In this document: positions 33,816 through 42,620 of the stretch, piece by piece | Layout: every line of letters begins with the position of its first letter | How positions within the stretch are numbered: the stretch's first letter is position 1 | Assembly (NCBI RefSeq): GCF_029639405.1 | Contig: NZ_CP121274.1 | Location: 2,728,001 to 2,792,000 of the forward strand | DNA: 64,000 bases | Direction: 5' to 3' | Origin: Microbacterium proteolyticum | Lineage (GTDB): Bacteria > Actinomycetota > Actinomycetes > Actinomycetales > Microbacteriaceae | Translations under genes and position numbers: made by a program | The notes under the pieces: model-generated | What the model was told of the DNA's origin: nothing | The model's input: only the letters and a program-made list of their open reading frames with translations | Databases searched by the model: none

Positions 33816-34808
33816 ATGACTACTTCCTCCGCCACCCTCCCACGTCCGACCCACCGGGCGTCGGGTGCCGTCACCGGACTCGCGATCGCGGTCGCCTCGG
33901 CGCTGGCGTTCTCCTCCAGCGGACCCTTCGTCAAGCCGCTCCTCGAGGGCGGCTGGTCGCTCGGCGCGGTCCTGCTGGTGCGCATGGGGCTGGCATCCCT
34001 GCTGCTTTCCCCCGCGCTCATCCGTGCCGTGCGGCGCCAGCCCGGATTCGTGCGTCGCCACGGCCTCCTCATCCTCGCGTTCGGTCTGACCGCGGTGGCC
34101 GGCTGCCAGCTCTTCTACTTCGCGGCGATGCAACGCATGCCCGTCGCGGTGGCCCTGCTCATCCAGTACATCGCGCCGGTTCTGCTCGTCGCGGCGGTGT
34201 GGGTGCGCACCCGCCGCGCGCCCTCGAAGCTCGTCATGATCGGATCGATCGTGGCGATGGTCGGGCTCGTGCTCGTCGTCGACATCAGCGGCGCCCGGTT
34301 CGACCTCCTCGGGACCCTCTTCGCCCTGTGCGCCGCGGCATGCACGGCCGTGTACTTCGTGATCGCCGCCCGGGCGGGCGACTCGCTCCCGCCGCTCGCG
34401 CTCGCGGCCGGCGGTCTCGTCGTCGGGACGATCGTCATGGGCGTCCTCGTGGCCACCGGTGTGCTGCCGTTCGCGGCGCCCTCGATCACCGTGTCGATGC
34501 TCGGCATGGAGGTGCCCGGCATCCTGCCCCTGCTCTGGGTCGGCTGCGTCGCCACGACGCTCGGCTACGCGCTCGGCGTCATCGCCGTTCCGCTCATCGG
34601 GTCGCGGGTCGCGTCGTTCGTCGGCCTCAGCGAAGTGCTGTTCGCCCTCGGGTTCGCGTGGCTGCTGCTCGGCGAGACCCCCGCGCTCGTGCAGTTCATC
34701 GGGGGAGCGGTGCTCCTCGCCGGCGTCGTGCTCGTGCGGATGGATGCCGGTGACCCGATGGAACAGCGGACCGAGACCGCGACCATCCCGGTGGTGCCGT
34801 CGCCGTAG
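33816..34808 (+). CDS. EamA/DMT-family transporter
   Basis: 330 residues with ten membrane helices in two EamA halves (about 20-150 and 165-300), the drug/metabolite transporter layout. Typical blocks: SSGPFVKPLLEGGWSLGAVLLVR, QLFYFAAMQRMPVAVALLIQY, and the second-half counterpart SFVGLSEVLFALGFAWLLLGE. The exported substrate is unknown; amino acids, nucleosides or drugs are all seen in the family. I prefer ATG 33816; TTG 33792, 24 nt upstream, lies inside the operator. Control by the divergent CGNR protein is inferred. Confidence 0.92.
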   Translation: MTTSSATLPRPTHRASGAVTGLAIAVASALAFSSSGPFVKPLLEGGWSLGAVLLVRMGLASLLLSPALIRAVRRQPGFVRRHGLLILAFGLTAVAGCQLFYFAAMQRMPVAVALLIQYIAPVLLVAAVWVRTRRAPSKLVMIGSIVAMVGLVLVVDISGARFDLLGTLFALCAAACTAVYFVIAARAGDSLPPLALAAGGLVVGTIVMGVLVATGVLPFAAPSITVSMLGMEVPGILPLLWVGCVATTLGYALGVIAVPLIGSRVASFVGLSEVLFALGFAWLLLGETPALVQFIGGAVLLAGVVLVRMDAGDPMEQRTETATIPVVPSP

Positions 34809-34877
34809 ACGGGGCCGGGGGATCGGCCGTAGCCGCGTCGCCCGAGCCCGCCGCGAGCCGCGGGCGGTCGACGGGCG

Positions 34878-35351
34878 CTACAGCCGTTCGCGCGCCAGGT
34901 TCATGAGCGGACCGACGCGGTAGCCGATCACCTCGCCCATGACGAGGGAGGTCTCGGTGCGCTCGACACCCTCGATCGCGAGGATCCGCGCGTCGGTGTC
35001 GAACAGATGCTGGGTGTCGCGGCACGCCACGCGCACGAGCAGGTCGACCTGACCGCTGAGGCCGTGCGCCTGCAACACCTCGGGCACCTGCGCGAGAGCC
35101 TCGCGGATCGCCGGGAGCTCCGCCTGGCGGACCGTGACCTGCAGGAACGCCTCGATCGGGAAGCCCAGGGCCTCGGCCGACAGCGTGCGCTCGAACGCCA
35201 GGAACACCCCGCCCTTCTCGAGGCGGCTCATGCGCGCCTGGACGGTGTTGCGGGAGAGCCCCAGCTTCTCGGCGAGCGCGACCACGGTGGCCCGCGGATC
35301 GTGGGACAGGGCGCGGAGGAGATCGAGGTCGACCGCGTCGAGCTTGGTCAT
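34878..35351 (-). CDS. Lrp/AsnC-family regulator, probably of the bkd operon
   Basis: 157 residues. The wHTH is at 5-50 (VDLDLLRALSHDPRATVVAL, then LGLSRNTVQARMSRLEKGG), followed by the RAM sensor domain with VDLLVRVACRDTQHLF. Regulators of this type (BkdR, Lrp) respond to branched-chain amino acids and often stand divergent to branched-chain 2-oxoacid dehydrogenase genes, exactly as here (175 bp to bkdA). A TAATGT lies 8 nt before the ATG. Confidence 0.92.
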   Translation of the reverse strand: MTKLDAVDLDLLRALSHDPRATVVALAEKLGLSRNTVQARMSRLEKGGVFLAFERTLSAEALGFPIEAFLQVTVRQAELPAIREALAQVPEVLQAHGLSGQVDLLVRVACRDTQHLFDTDARILAIEGVERTETSLVMGEVIGYRVGPLMNLARERL

Positions 35352-35526
35352 GCTGCGAAACATTAGCAGGATGCCCGGTCTCCGCAATGCGCACATTGCT
35401 GAACCTGCGGCGGAGGTCTTGAGCGGCCTGCCTGCCACGCGTACGGTCGGGCCTGTCGGCGACGCTGCCGGCACCCGGACCGCCCCGCTCCCACGAGGAT
35501 CGCGGGCCGCACCTGGAGGGATGACG

Positions 35527-36693
35527 ATGACGTACACCCAGACCGAGCCGGACCACGGATCGGCCGCTTCCGCCACACCCGCGGACGCCGCAGCCGAGCC
35601 CGTCGCCGACATCGACGACGTCGCCCGCGTGCTCGCGCCGGACGGCACCCGCGTGGCCGACTCCGCGCTGGACCCCTGGATCGCCGACCTCTCACCGCAC
35701 GAGCTCCGCGCCCTCCACCGTGACATGGTCCTCACCCGTCGCCTCGACGCCGAGGGCGTCGCCCTCCAGCGCCAGGGGCAACTCGCCCTGTGGGCGCCGT
35801 GCCGCGGTCAGGAGGCCGTGCAGGTCGGTACCGCCCATGCGCTCGCCGCGGGCGACTTCGTCTTCCCCAGCTACCGCGAGCACGGCGTGCTGCTGGCCCG
35901 CGGCGCGCGGCCCGAGGGCTACGTCCTCGCGTGGCGCGGCGAGGAGCACTCCGCGTACGACCACACCACGATCAACGCGGCCCCGCCGCAGATCATCATC
36001 GGTGCCCAGACGCTCCACGCGACCGGGTGGGCGATGGGCGCTCAGCGCGACGGCTCGACGGATGTCGCGGTGGCGTACTTCGGCGACGGAGCGACGAGTC
36101 AGGGCGATGTGAACGAGGCCATGGTCTTCGCCTCCTCGTTCCGCGTCCCCGTCGTCTTCGTGTGCTCGAACAACCAGTGGGCGATCTCCGAGCCGGTCAC
36201 CGTCCAGGCGAAGTACCCCATCGCAGGTCGCGCGCCGGGATTCGGCATCCCCAGCCTCCGGATCGACGGCAACGACGTGCTCGCCTGCGTGGCTGCGATG
36301 CGGTGGGCACTCGACCGCGCGCGCCGCGGAGAGGGCCCCGCCTTCCTCGAGGCCGTCACCTACCGGATGGGTCCGCACACCACCTCGGACGACCCCACCC
36401 GCTACCGCACCCCCGACGAGGTGGAGATGTGGGCGCAGCGCGACCCGATCGCGCGTCTCGAGGCGTACCTGTGCGCCGCCGGGGTGCTCGACGACTCCGC
36501 TCTGGCGGAGGTCGCCGCGGCGGCGGACAGCCTCGCCGCCGAGGTCCGTGCCGCCTGCATCGGCGCGACCACCCGCGCACCCGAGACGGTGTTCGACCAC
36601 GTCTACGCCGAGCCGCACGCGGCCCTGGCCCAGCAGAAGGCGGACTACGTGCAGTACCTCGCCGGATTCTCGGCAGGGGAGGACCTCGCATGA
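35527..36693 (+). CDS. bkdA: Branched-chain 2-oxoacid dehydrogenase E1 alpha subunit
   Basis: 388 residues. ThDP-dependent decarboxylase half of E1. The ThDP-binding motif GDGATSQGDVNEAM ends at NNQWAIS about 28 residues later. HTTSDDPTRYR is the phosphorylation-loop-like region conserved in BCKDH and PDH alpha. Distinguishing BkdA from PdhA is by context: divergent Lrp and a downstream acyl-CoA dehydrogenase and MaoC gene. ATG 35527 is 7 nt after GGAGG; ATG 35521 would be too close. The stop overlaps the bkdB start (ATGA). Confidence 0.9.
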   Translation: MTYTQTEPDHGSAASATPADAAAEPVADIDDVARVLAPDGTRVADSALDPWIADLSPHELRALHRDMVLTRRLDAEGVALQRQGQLALWAPCRGQEAVQVGTAHALAAGDFVFPSYREHGVLLARGARPEGYVLAWRGEEHSAYDHTTINAAPPQIIIGAQTLHATGWAMGAQRDGSTDVAVAYFGDGATSQGDVNEAMVFASSFRVPVVFVCSNNQWAISEPVTVQAKYPIAGRAPGFGIPSLRIDGNDVLACVAAMRWALDRARRGEGPAFLEAVTYRMGPHTTSDDPTRYRTPDEVEMWAQRDPIARLEAYLCAAGVLDDSALAEVAAAADSLAAEVRAACIGATTRAPETVFDHVYAEPHAALAQQKADYVQYLAGFSAGEDLA

Positions 36694-37697
36694 CCGCTCT
36701 CACGATGGGTTCGGCGATCAACGCCGGACTCGCCCGCGCCCTCGCGGACGACGACCGTGTCCTGCTCATGGGGGAGGACATCGGCAAGCTCGGCGGGGTC
36801 TTCCGCGTGACCGACGGCCTCCAGCAGCGCTTCGGCGCGCAGCGCGTCGTGGACACCCCGCTCGCCGAGGCGGGCATCGTCGGCACCGCCGTGGGCCTCG
36901 CCCTCCGCGGCTACCGCCCGGTGGTGGAGATCCAGTTCGACGGCTTCGTATACCCGGCGTTCGACCAGATCGTCTGCCAGGTCGCCAAGCTCCACTACCG
37001 CAGCAGCGGCCGGATCCGGATGCCGATGGTCATCCGCATCCCGTGGGCCGGAGGCGTGGGCGCCGCCGAGCACCACTCCGAATCGCCCGAGGCCTACTTC
37101 GCGCACACCGCGGGACTGCGCGTCGTCGCGGCGAGCACCCCGCAGGACGCTTACGTGATGCTCCGCCAGGCCGTGGCATCCGATGATCCCGTCGTGTTCT
37201 TCGAGCCCAAGCGCCTGTACCACTCCAAGGGGGAGGTGGATCTGGATGCCGACCTCGCCGACGCCCCACCCCTGCACCTCGCCCGCGTCGCCCGCGAGGG
37301 CACTGACGCGACGATCGTCACCTACGGCGCGCTCGTCCGCACGGCGCTGGACGCCGCGCTCGCCGCGGAGGACGAGGGGATCTCGCTCGAGGTCATCGAC
37401 CTGCGGTCGCTGTCGCCCATGGACTTCACCACCGTCGCCGCGTCGGTGCGCAAGACCGGGCGGGTCGTCGTCGCGCACGAGGCCGCGCGCCAGGCGGGAC
37501 TCGGCGCCGAGATCGTCGCGAGCATCACGGAACGCTGCTTCCACCACCTCGAGACGCCGCCGCAGCGCGTGACGGGGCACGACATCCCGTATCCGCCGTC
37601 GAAGCTGGAGAAGCACCACGTGCCCGACCTCGACCGCATCCTGCACGCGGTGGACGCGGTGCTCGAGCGGACCGGTGACCGGGAGGTGGCGCTGTGA
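36690..37697 (+). CDS. bkdB: Branched-chain 2-oxoacid dehydrogenase E1 beta subunit
   Basis: 335 residues. Transketolase-like pyrimidine domain at the N-terminus with LLMGEDIGKLGGVFRVTDGL and DTPLAEAGIVG (the catalytic Glu region), then IPWAGGVGAAEHHSESPEAYF, and a C-terminal transketolase domain. Partner of bkdA, coupled by a four-base overlap. The last bases encode EVAL-stop, and the 20 bp around that stop recur 59 bp downstream at the start of the next gene. Confidence 0.92.
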   Translation: MTALTMGSAINAGLARALADDDRVLLMGEDIGKLGGVFRVTDGLQQRFGAQRVVDTPLAEAGIVGTAVGLALRGYRPVVEIQFDGFVYPAFDQIVCQVAKLHYRSSGRIRMPMVIRIPWAGGVGAAEHHSESPEAYFAHTAGLRVVAASTPQDAYVMLRQAVASDDPVVFFEPKRLYHSKGEVDLDADLADAPPLHLARVAREGTDATIVTYGALVRTALDAALAAEDEGISLEVIDLRSLSPMDFTTVAASVRKTGRVVVAHEAARQAGLGAEIVASITERCFHHLETPPQRVTGHDIPYPPSKLEKHHVPDLDRILHAVDAVLERTGDREVAL

Positions 37698-37760
37698 TCG
37701 CGGAACACCCCAGCCCGTGCACGTCGACCCCGACCCGGACGGAGGTGGCGCTGTGATCGC
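37682..37760 (+). repeat. 20-bp direct duplication at the bkdB-bkdC junction
   Basis: GGAGGTGGCGCTGTGATCGC at 37682-37701 (end of bkdB) recurs at 37741-37760 (ribosome site and start of bkdC) with a 39-bp spacer. The first copy opens a 20-codon frame (37694-37756) ending EVAL-stop, mirroring the end of bkdB. Confidence 0.9.
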
Positions 37761-39291
37761 CGAATTCCTGCTTCCCGACCTCGGCGAAGGACTCCCCGAG
37801 GCCGAGATCGTGCAGTGGCTCGTCGACGAGGGAGACGAGGTGAGTCTGAACCAGACGATCGCCGAGGTCGAGACGGCCAAGGCGGTCGTGGAGATCCCCT
37901 CGCCGTACGCCGGGACCGTGCGAGGGCTCCACGCCGCCGCCGGAGATGTCGTCGCCGTGGGTTCGCCCCTGGTGTCCTTCGCGGTGGGAGAGGCGGATGC
38001 CGCCCCGACCACGCCCGGGGCTGTGCCCGGGTCCGCGGAGTCCGCCGCCGACACCCCGGCCGCGGATGACGCCGAACGGCGTGTCGCTGACGAACCCCGC
38101 ACGACGGAACGGGAGTCCGCGCCCGCGGCGACCCCGAACCTCGTCGGCTACGGCGCCGCGCCCGCCTCCGGTGCGCGGCCGCGCCGCCGCCCCCGCGCCG
38201 CCGGGACGACCGCCACGGCGGAGATCGAGCACGCGGTGCACCGGTCGGCGCCGCACGACGTCGTGCCCGCGGCGGCGGCGGACTCGGCTCCCGAGCGGCC
38301 CCGGTCCACACCGCCCGTGCGCAAGCTCGCGAAAGACCTCGGCGTCGATCTCGTCCTCGTCGCCGCCGCCCACCCCGGCGACCTGGTGACGCGGGCGCAC
38401 GTCGAGGAGTTCGCCGCGCGGGCGGCATCCACCGGCGCGACCTCCGTGGCGTCGACCCCCGCGCGTGCCTCCGCCGATCCGTTCTCCCTCGCGTCGACGG
38501 TCCCCCCGGCTGAGGCGTCACGGGCGGGGTCATCGCGCGCCGACACCGTTCCCCCCGCGTCGACGGTCCCCCCGGCTGTCTCCTCCGACCCGCGGACCAC
38601 GCGCACGCCGATCCGCGGGGTGCGCAAGCACACCGCCGCCGCCATGGTGCGCAGCGCCTTCACCGCGCCGCACGCCACGACGTTCCTCACGCTCGACGTC
38701 ACCGCGACGACCGAGCTCCTCGCCTCACTCAAGACCGATCGGGCCCTCGACGGCCACCGCATCGGAGTCCTCGCGATCGTGGCGAAGGCGGTGTGCCTCG
38801 CTCTCGGGCGCACCCCGGCGCTCAACGCCCGCTGGGACGAGGAGGCGGGCGAGATCGTCGAGCACCACTTCGTGAACCTCGGCATCGCGGCGGCGACCGA
38901 TCGCGGTCTGGTCGTCCCCGTGGTCCGGGATGCCGACGCCCTGCCGCTCGTCGACCTCGCCGACGCGATCGCCGAGCTCGCCGGCACCGCCCGCGCGGGC
39001 CGGACCGCGCCCGCCGACATGACCGGCGGGACGTTCTCGATCACGAACGTCGGCGTCTTCGGCGTGGATGCCGGAACCCCGATCCTCAATCCGGGTGAGG
39101 CCGGGATCCTCGCCGTCGGGGCGGTGCGCCGCACCCCATGGGAGCACCACGGCGAGATCGCGCTGCGGGACGTGCTGACCCTCAGCCTCTCGTTCGACCA
39201 CCGGCTCGTCGACGGAGCCGAGGCCGCACGCTTCCTCACCGACGTCGCCGGCGTCCTGCGCGAGCCCGGCCGGGCGATGCTCCTGCGGTGA
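37753..39291 (+). CDS. bkdC: Dihydrolipoamide acyltransferase E2 (BCKDH)
   Basis: 512 residues. Domains: one lipoyl domain (1-75) with lipoyl-Lys in VETAKAVVEIPSP; a long Ala/Pro/Thr linker; peripheral-subunit-binding domain with TPPVRKLAKDLGVDL near 190; a second linker with three STVPPA-like repeats; catalytic domain from about 275 with the active site FDHRLVDGAEAARFL. GTG 37753 follows a GGAGG site within the duplicated segment. No E3 (dihydrolipoamide dehydrogenase) gene follows, so E3 must be shared with another complex. Substrate assignment to branched-chain acids is by context. Confidence 0.92.
   Translation: MIAEFLLPDLGEGLPEAEIVQWLVDEGDEVSLNQTIAEVETAKAVVEIPSPYAGTVRGLHAAAGDVVAVGSPLVSFAVGEADAAPTTPGAVPGSAESAADTPAADDAERRVADEPRTTERESAPAATPNLVGYGAAPASGARPRRRPRAAGTTATAEIEHAVHRSAPHDVVPAAAADSAPERPRSTPPVRKLAKDLGVDLVLVAAAHPGDLVTRAHVEEFAARAASTGATSVASTPARASADPFSLASTVPPAEASRAGSSRADTVPPASTVPPAVSSDPRTTRTPIRGVRKHTAAAMVRSAFTAPHATTFLTLDVTATTELLASLKTDRALDGHRIGVLAIVAKAVCLALGRTPALNARWDEEAGEIVEHHFVNLGIAAATDRGLVVPVVRDADALPLVDLADAIAELAGTARAGRTAPADMTGGTFSITNVGVFGVDAGTPILNPGEAGILAVGAVRRTPWEHHGEIALRDVLTLSLSFDHRLVDGAEAARFLTDVAGVLREPGRAMLLR
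38491..38578 (+). repeat. 22-bp direct repeat in the bkdC linker
   Basis: A 22-bp segment at 38491-38512 recurs exactly at 38557-38578, both in the same frame and both encoding ASTVPPA. It expands the flexible linker before the catalytic domain. Confidence 0.8.
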
Positions 39292-39383
39292 CCCGGGCAC
39301 GAGGACTCGCGCTCCTTGCCCCGCACCCGATTCGAAACGCCGCGTTCGCGGCATCCGTCCCCTCGATCCCCAGGAGGATCCCC

Positions 39384-40562
39384 GTGAGCATCGACAGCCA
39401 GCAGGCCTTCACCGACGACGAGCGCGAGCTCGCCGGGATGGTGCGCGAGTTCGCCGACGAGGTGATCGCGCCGCGCTCCTACGAGGCCGATCGCGCCCAT
39501 GAGCTGCCGCTCGACATCGTCGCCCAGATGGGGGAGTTGGGGCTGTTCGGGCTGCCGTTCCCCGAGGAGGTCGGCGGCCAGGGCGGCGACTACGCCGCGC
39601 TGTGCGTCGCGATCGAGGCGATCGCCCGTGTCGACCAGTCGCTCGCGATCACGTTGGAGGCGGGGGTGGGGCTCGGTGCCATGCCCCTCTACCGGTTCGG
39701 CAGCGACGCGCAGAAGGCCGAGTACCTGCCCGATCTCGTTTCCGGGCGCGCCCTCGCCGGGTTCGGCCTGACCGAGGCGGAGGCCGGCAGCGACGCCGGA
39801 GCCACGCGCACGACCGCCCGGCTCGACGGCGACGAGTGGGTGATCGACGGGTCGAAGCAGTTCATCACCAACTCCGGCACGGCGATCACCAGCTACGTCG
39901 CCGTCACCGCCGTCACCGACCGGAGCGGCGACCGCCCCGAGATCTCGACGATCATCGTCCCGCGGGACACCGCCGGCTTCACCGTCGGACCCGCGTACGA
40001 CAAGGTCGGCTGGAACGCCTCCGACACTCATCCGCTCACCTTCGACGCCGTACGCGTCCCCGCGGCGAACCTGCTCGGCGAGCGCGGTCAGGGGTTCAAG
40101 AACTTCCTGCGCACCCTCGACGAGGGACGCGTGGCGATTGCGGCGCTCGCGACGGGAGCGGCCGAGGGATGCCTCGAAGCGGCGGTCGACTACGCCCGCA
40201 GCCGCACCGTGTTCGGTGAGCGCCTGTCGACGAAGCAGAACGTGCAGTTCACGCTCGCGCGGATGCACGCGCGCGTCCACACCGCACGTCTGGCCTGGGT
40301 GCACGCGGCGCGCCTGTGCGACGCGGGCAAGCCCTTCGCGGTGGACGCGGCCGTGGCGAAGATGACCGCGAGCGACGCGGCCATGGCCAACGCCCGGGAC
40401 GCGACGCAGATCTTCGGCGGCAACGGCTTCATGAACGAGTACCCCGTCGCGCGGCACTACCGCGACTCGAAGATCCTCGAGATCGGCGAGGGGACGACCG
40501 AGGTGCAGCTCCTGGTGATCTCGCGGGCGCTGGGCCTGGCCGGGAGTACCGTTGCCGCATGA
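39384..40562 (+). CDS. Acyl-CoA dehydrogenase
   Basis: 392-residue flavoenzyme oxidising an acyl-CoA at the alpha-beta bond. FAD/substrate motifs FGLTEAEAGSDAGATRT and TNSGTAITSYVAVTAV are at mid-protein; QIFGGNGFMNEYPVARHYRDSKILEIGEGTTEVQ at the C-terminus holds the catalytic Glu in IGEGT. Downstream of the BCKDH genes it likely works on isobutyryl-, isovaleryl- or methylbutyryl-CoA. GTG 39384 has AGGAGG 6 nt upstream. Stop overlaps the MaoC ATG. Confidence 0.92.
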   Translation: MSIDSQQAFTDDERELAGMVREFADEVIAPRSYEADRAHELPLDIVAQMGELGLFGLPFPEEVGGQGGDYAALCVAIEAIARVDQSLAITLEAGVGLGAMPLYRFGSDAQKAEYLPDLVSGRALAGFGLTEAEAGSDAGATRTTARLDGDEWVIDGSKQFITNSGTAITSYVAVTAVTDRSGDRPEISTIIVPRDTAGFTVGPAYDKVGWNASDTHPLTFDAVRVPAANLLGERGQGFKNFLRTLDEGRVAIAALATGAAEGCLEAAVDYARSRTVFGERLSTKQNVQFTLARMHARVHTARLAWVHAARLCDAGKPFAVDAAVAKMTASDAAMANARDATQIFGGNGFMNEYPVARHYRDSKILEIGEGTTEVQLLVISRALGLAGSTVAA

Positions 40563-41026
40563 TCGAGCAGCGGGGCCTGTATCTGGAGGAGTTCGTCGTC
40601 GGTGAGCGGTACGGGCATCGCCCCGGACGCACCGTCACCGACGCCGACAACGTTCTGTTCACGACCCTCACGATGAACGCGCAGGCTCTCCACCTGGATG
40701 CCGCGTACGCGGCGACCCAGCCCTTCGGCAGGCCCCTCGTGAACTCGATGTGGACGCTGTCGACCCTCGTCGGACTCTCGGTGGCGCAGCTGACCCAGGG
40801 CACGCTCGTCGCGCAGCTGGGGCTGAGCGACGTGAGCTTCCCCGCGCCCCTGTTCGTCGGTGACACCCTCACCGCCGAGACCGAGGTGGTGTCGGTGCGG
40901 CCGTCGGCATCCCGCCCCGGTCAGGGCGTCGTCGTGCTCGCGCACACCGGCCGCTCGCAGAACGACGAGGTCGTGGCCACCGCGACCCGCACGGTGCTGG
41001 TGTGGTCCCGGGACGCGGCGGGGTGA
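40559..41026 (+). CDS. MaoC-like enoyl-CoA hydratase/dehydratase
   Basis: 155 residues, single hot-dog fold of the MaoC family. The active-site pattern DADNVLFTTLTMNAQALHLD supplies the catalytic Asp and His, and PLVNSMWTLSTLVGLS follows. It should hydrate the enoyl-CoA made by the preceding acyl-CoA dehydrogenase, with which it is translationally coupled (ATGA). Related small MaoC proteins sit in branched-chain acyl-CoA breakdown clusters of other actinobacteria. Confidence 0.88.
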   Translation: MIEQRGLYLEEFVVGERYGHRPGRTVTDADNVLFTTLTMNAQALHLDAAYAATQPFGRPLVNSMWTLSTLVGLSVAQLTQGTLVAQLGLSDVSFPAPLFVGDTLTAETEVVSVRPSASRPGQGVVVLAHTGRSQNDEVVATATRTVLVWSRDAAG

Positions 41027-41036
41027 GGGCCGGGGT

Positions 41037-41624
41037 TCAGCTCACGACGCCGGCGTAGGCCAGCATCTCCCAGCTCTCGCCGTCCAGGCGGAAGACCGTG
41101 GCGGAGCAGTTCGGCAGGCGCTCGCCGGGGCGGGGGAACTCCCCGTCGGTGGCGTGCATGATCACCTCGCGGATGAGCGCGCCGTGCGCGACCGCGATGA
41201 CGTCCACGCCCTCCGGCGTCTCGGCGACGACCTCGGCGATCGCGGCGAGCGCGCGCTCGCGCACGACCGGCCACGCTTCGGCGTTCGGCACCTGGGCGGT
41301 GTTCCACGGGCCGAAGTTCGCCTGGAAAGCGGCGGCATCCATGCCTTCCGCGTCGCCGTAGGACCTCTCGCGGAGCCCTGCCAGCCGGCGGCTCACGGTG
41401 GTGCCGAGAGCTGCGGCGATGATGTCGGCGGTCTCGGCCGCGCGCGACAGATCGCTCGACACGACGGTCACCTCGCGGCCGGCGTTCTCGGCGGCCAGGA
41501 TCTCGGCGACGCCCTGGGCCTGAACCCGGCCCGTGTCGTTGAGGGGGATGTCGGTCGAGCCCTGGATGCGTCCTCCGAAGTTCCACGCCGTCTCGCCATG
41601 TCGCACCAGAGTCAGAATCGTCAC
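41037..41624 (-). CDS. Histidine phosphatase family protein
   Basis: 195 residues. The phospho-accepting motif LVRHGETAWN (His9) is at the N-terminus, with VSSDLSRAAETADII and the second His in VAHGALIREV near 145. It could be a phosphoglycerate mutase-like, alpha-ribazole or sugar-phosphate phosphatase; the substrate is not visible. It converges on the MaoC gene with only 10 bp between. Confidence 0.9.
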   Translation of the reverse strand: MTILTLVRHGETAWNFGGRIQGSTDIPLNDTGRVQAQGVAEILAAENAGREVTVVSSDLSRAAETADIIAAALGTTVSRRLAGLRERSYGDAEGMDAAAFQANFGPWNTAQVPNAEAWPVVRERALAAIAEVVAETPEGVDVIAVAHGALIREVIMHATDGEFPRPGERLPNCSATVFRLDGESWEMLAYAGVVS

Positions 41625-41698
41625 GGTCCGAGCCTACCCGCGGGTGTCGGTGCCGTCGCCGCCGGGCCCGTCGCTGCGGGGCGTGAGGCGTCGGGCGG

Positions 41699-42547
41699 CT
41701 AGAGGAGCCCGGGCAGGCGTTCGGCGAAGGCGCCGAGCACGTCGCTCGTGCCGGCGTCGATCTTGACCGCGGCCCGCTGATCGGCCCGGGTCGCCCCGCG
41801 GTTGATGATGACGACGGGGAGGCGGCGTCGCCGCGCGCGCTCGACCAGCCGGATGCCGCTGTTGACCACGAGGGACGATCCGGCCACGATGAGCGCCTGG
41901 CTGGCGTGCACGAGCTGCTCGGCCTCGCGGAACTTCTCGACGGGGATGTACTCGCCGAAGAACACCACGTCGGGCTTGAGCGTGCCGCCGCACACCGAGC
42001 ACACCGGCACGACGAACCCCTCGGCCGAGGCCGGGGTCACATCGCCGTCGGGACCGAGCTCGACGTTCTCGGGCAGCGTGATCCACGGGTTGTCGGCCTC
42101 GACGCGCGCCGCGAGATCGCGGCGGTCGAACACCTGACCGCAGTGCAGGCAGCCGACCCGCCGCATCGTGCCGTGCAGCTCGACGACGCGGTGGCTGCCG
42201 GCCCGAACGTGCAGACCGTCGACGTTCTGCGTGATGACACCGTTGGAGACGCCGGCGTTCTCGAGCGCGGCGAGCGCGCGGTGGCCGTCGTTCGGCTCGG
42301 CCGCGGCGAACACCTTCCAGCCGAGGTGGCTGCCGACCCAGTAGCGCCGGCGTGCCTCGGCGCTCGCGAGGAACTGCTGTGCCGTCATCGGCGTCCGCGT
42401 GGGCGCACCTTTGCCGCGATAGTCGGGGATCCCCGAGTCGGTGGACACCCCGGCGCCGGTGAGGACGGCCACGCGACGACCGGCGAGCACCTCGACGGCT
42501 CGATCGATGGATGCCATGGTCTCGGCATCCTTCGTCGTGTCCGTCAT
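41699..42547 (-). CDS. Sir2-family NAD-dependent protein deacylase
   Basis: 282 residues. NAD-binding GAGVSTDSGIPDYRG near 33-47, TQNVDGLH with catalytic His in VVELHGT, and a full zinc site: CLHC and CSVCGG. VVFFGEYIPVEKF follows, as in bacterial class II sirtuins. It removes acyl groups from protein lysines; targets are unknown. ATG 42547 is 5 nt after GGAGG; GTG 42553 lies inside that site and is rejected. Divergent from the RNA methyltransferase. Confidence 0.94.
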   Translation of the reverse strand: MTDTTKDAETMASIDRAVEVLAGRRVAVLTGAGVSTDSGIPDYRGKGAPTRTPMTAQQFLASAEARRRYWVGSHLGWKVFAAAEPNDGHRALAALENAGVSNGVITQNVDGLHVRAGSHRVVELHGTMRRVGCLHCGQVFDRRDLAARVEADNPWITLPENVELGPDGDVTPASAEGFVVPVCSVCGGTLKPDVVFFGEYIPVEKFREAEQLVHASQALIVAGSSLVVNSGIRLVERARRRRLPVVIINRGATRADQRAAVKIDAGTSDVLGAFAERLPGLL

Positions 42548-42608
42548 GCCCACCTCCGTCGGATCGAGTCTAGGACCGCGCGCGGACGCCGTCGCCCGAG
42601 GAGGCTGG

Positions 42609-42614
42609 CAGAGT
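42609..42614 (+). promoter_or_regulatory. Weak -10 box, possible leaderless promoter
   Basis: CAGAGT with a 6-nt gap to ATG 42621; the first base departs from TANNNT. No ribosome site is present. Confidence 0.35.
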
Positions 42615-42620
42615 GGGACG

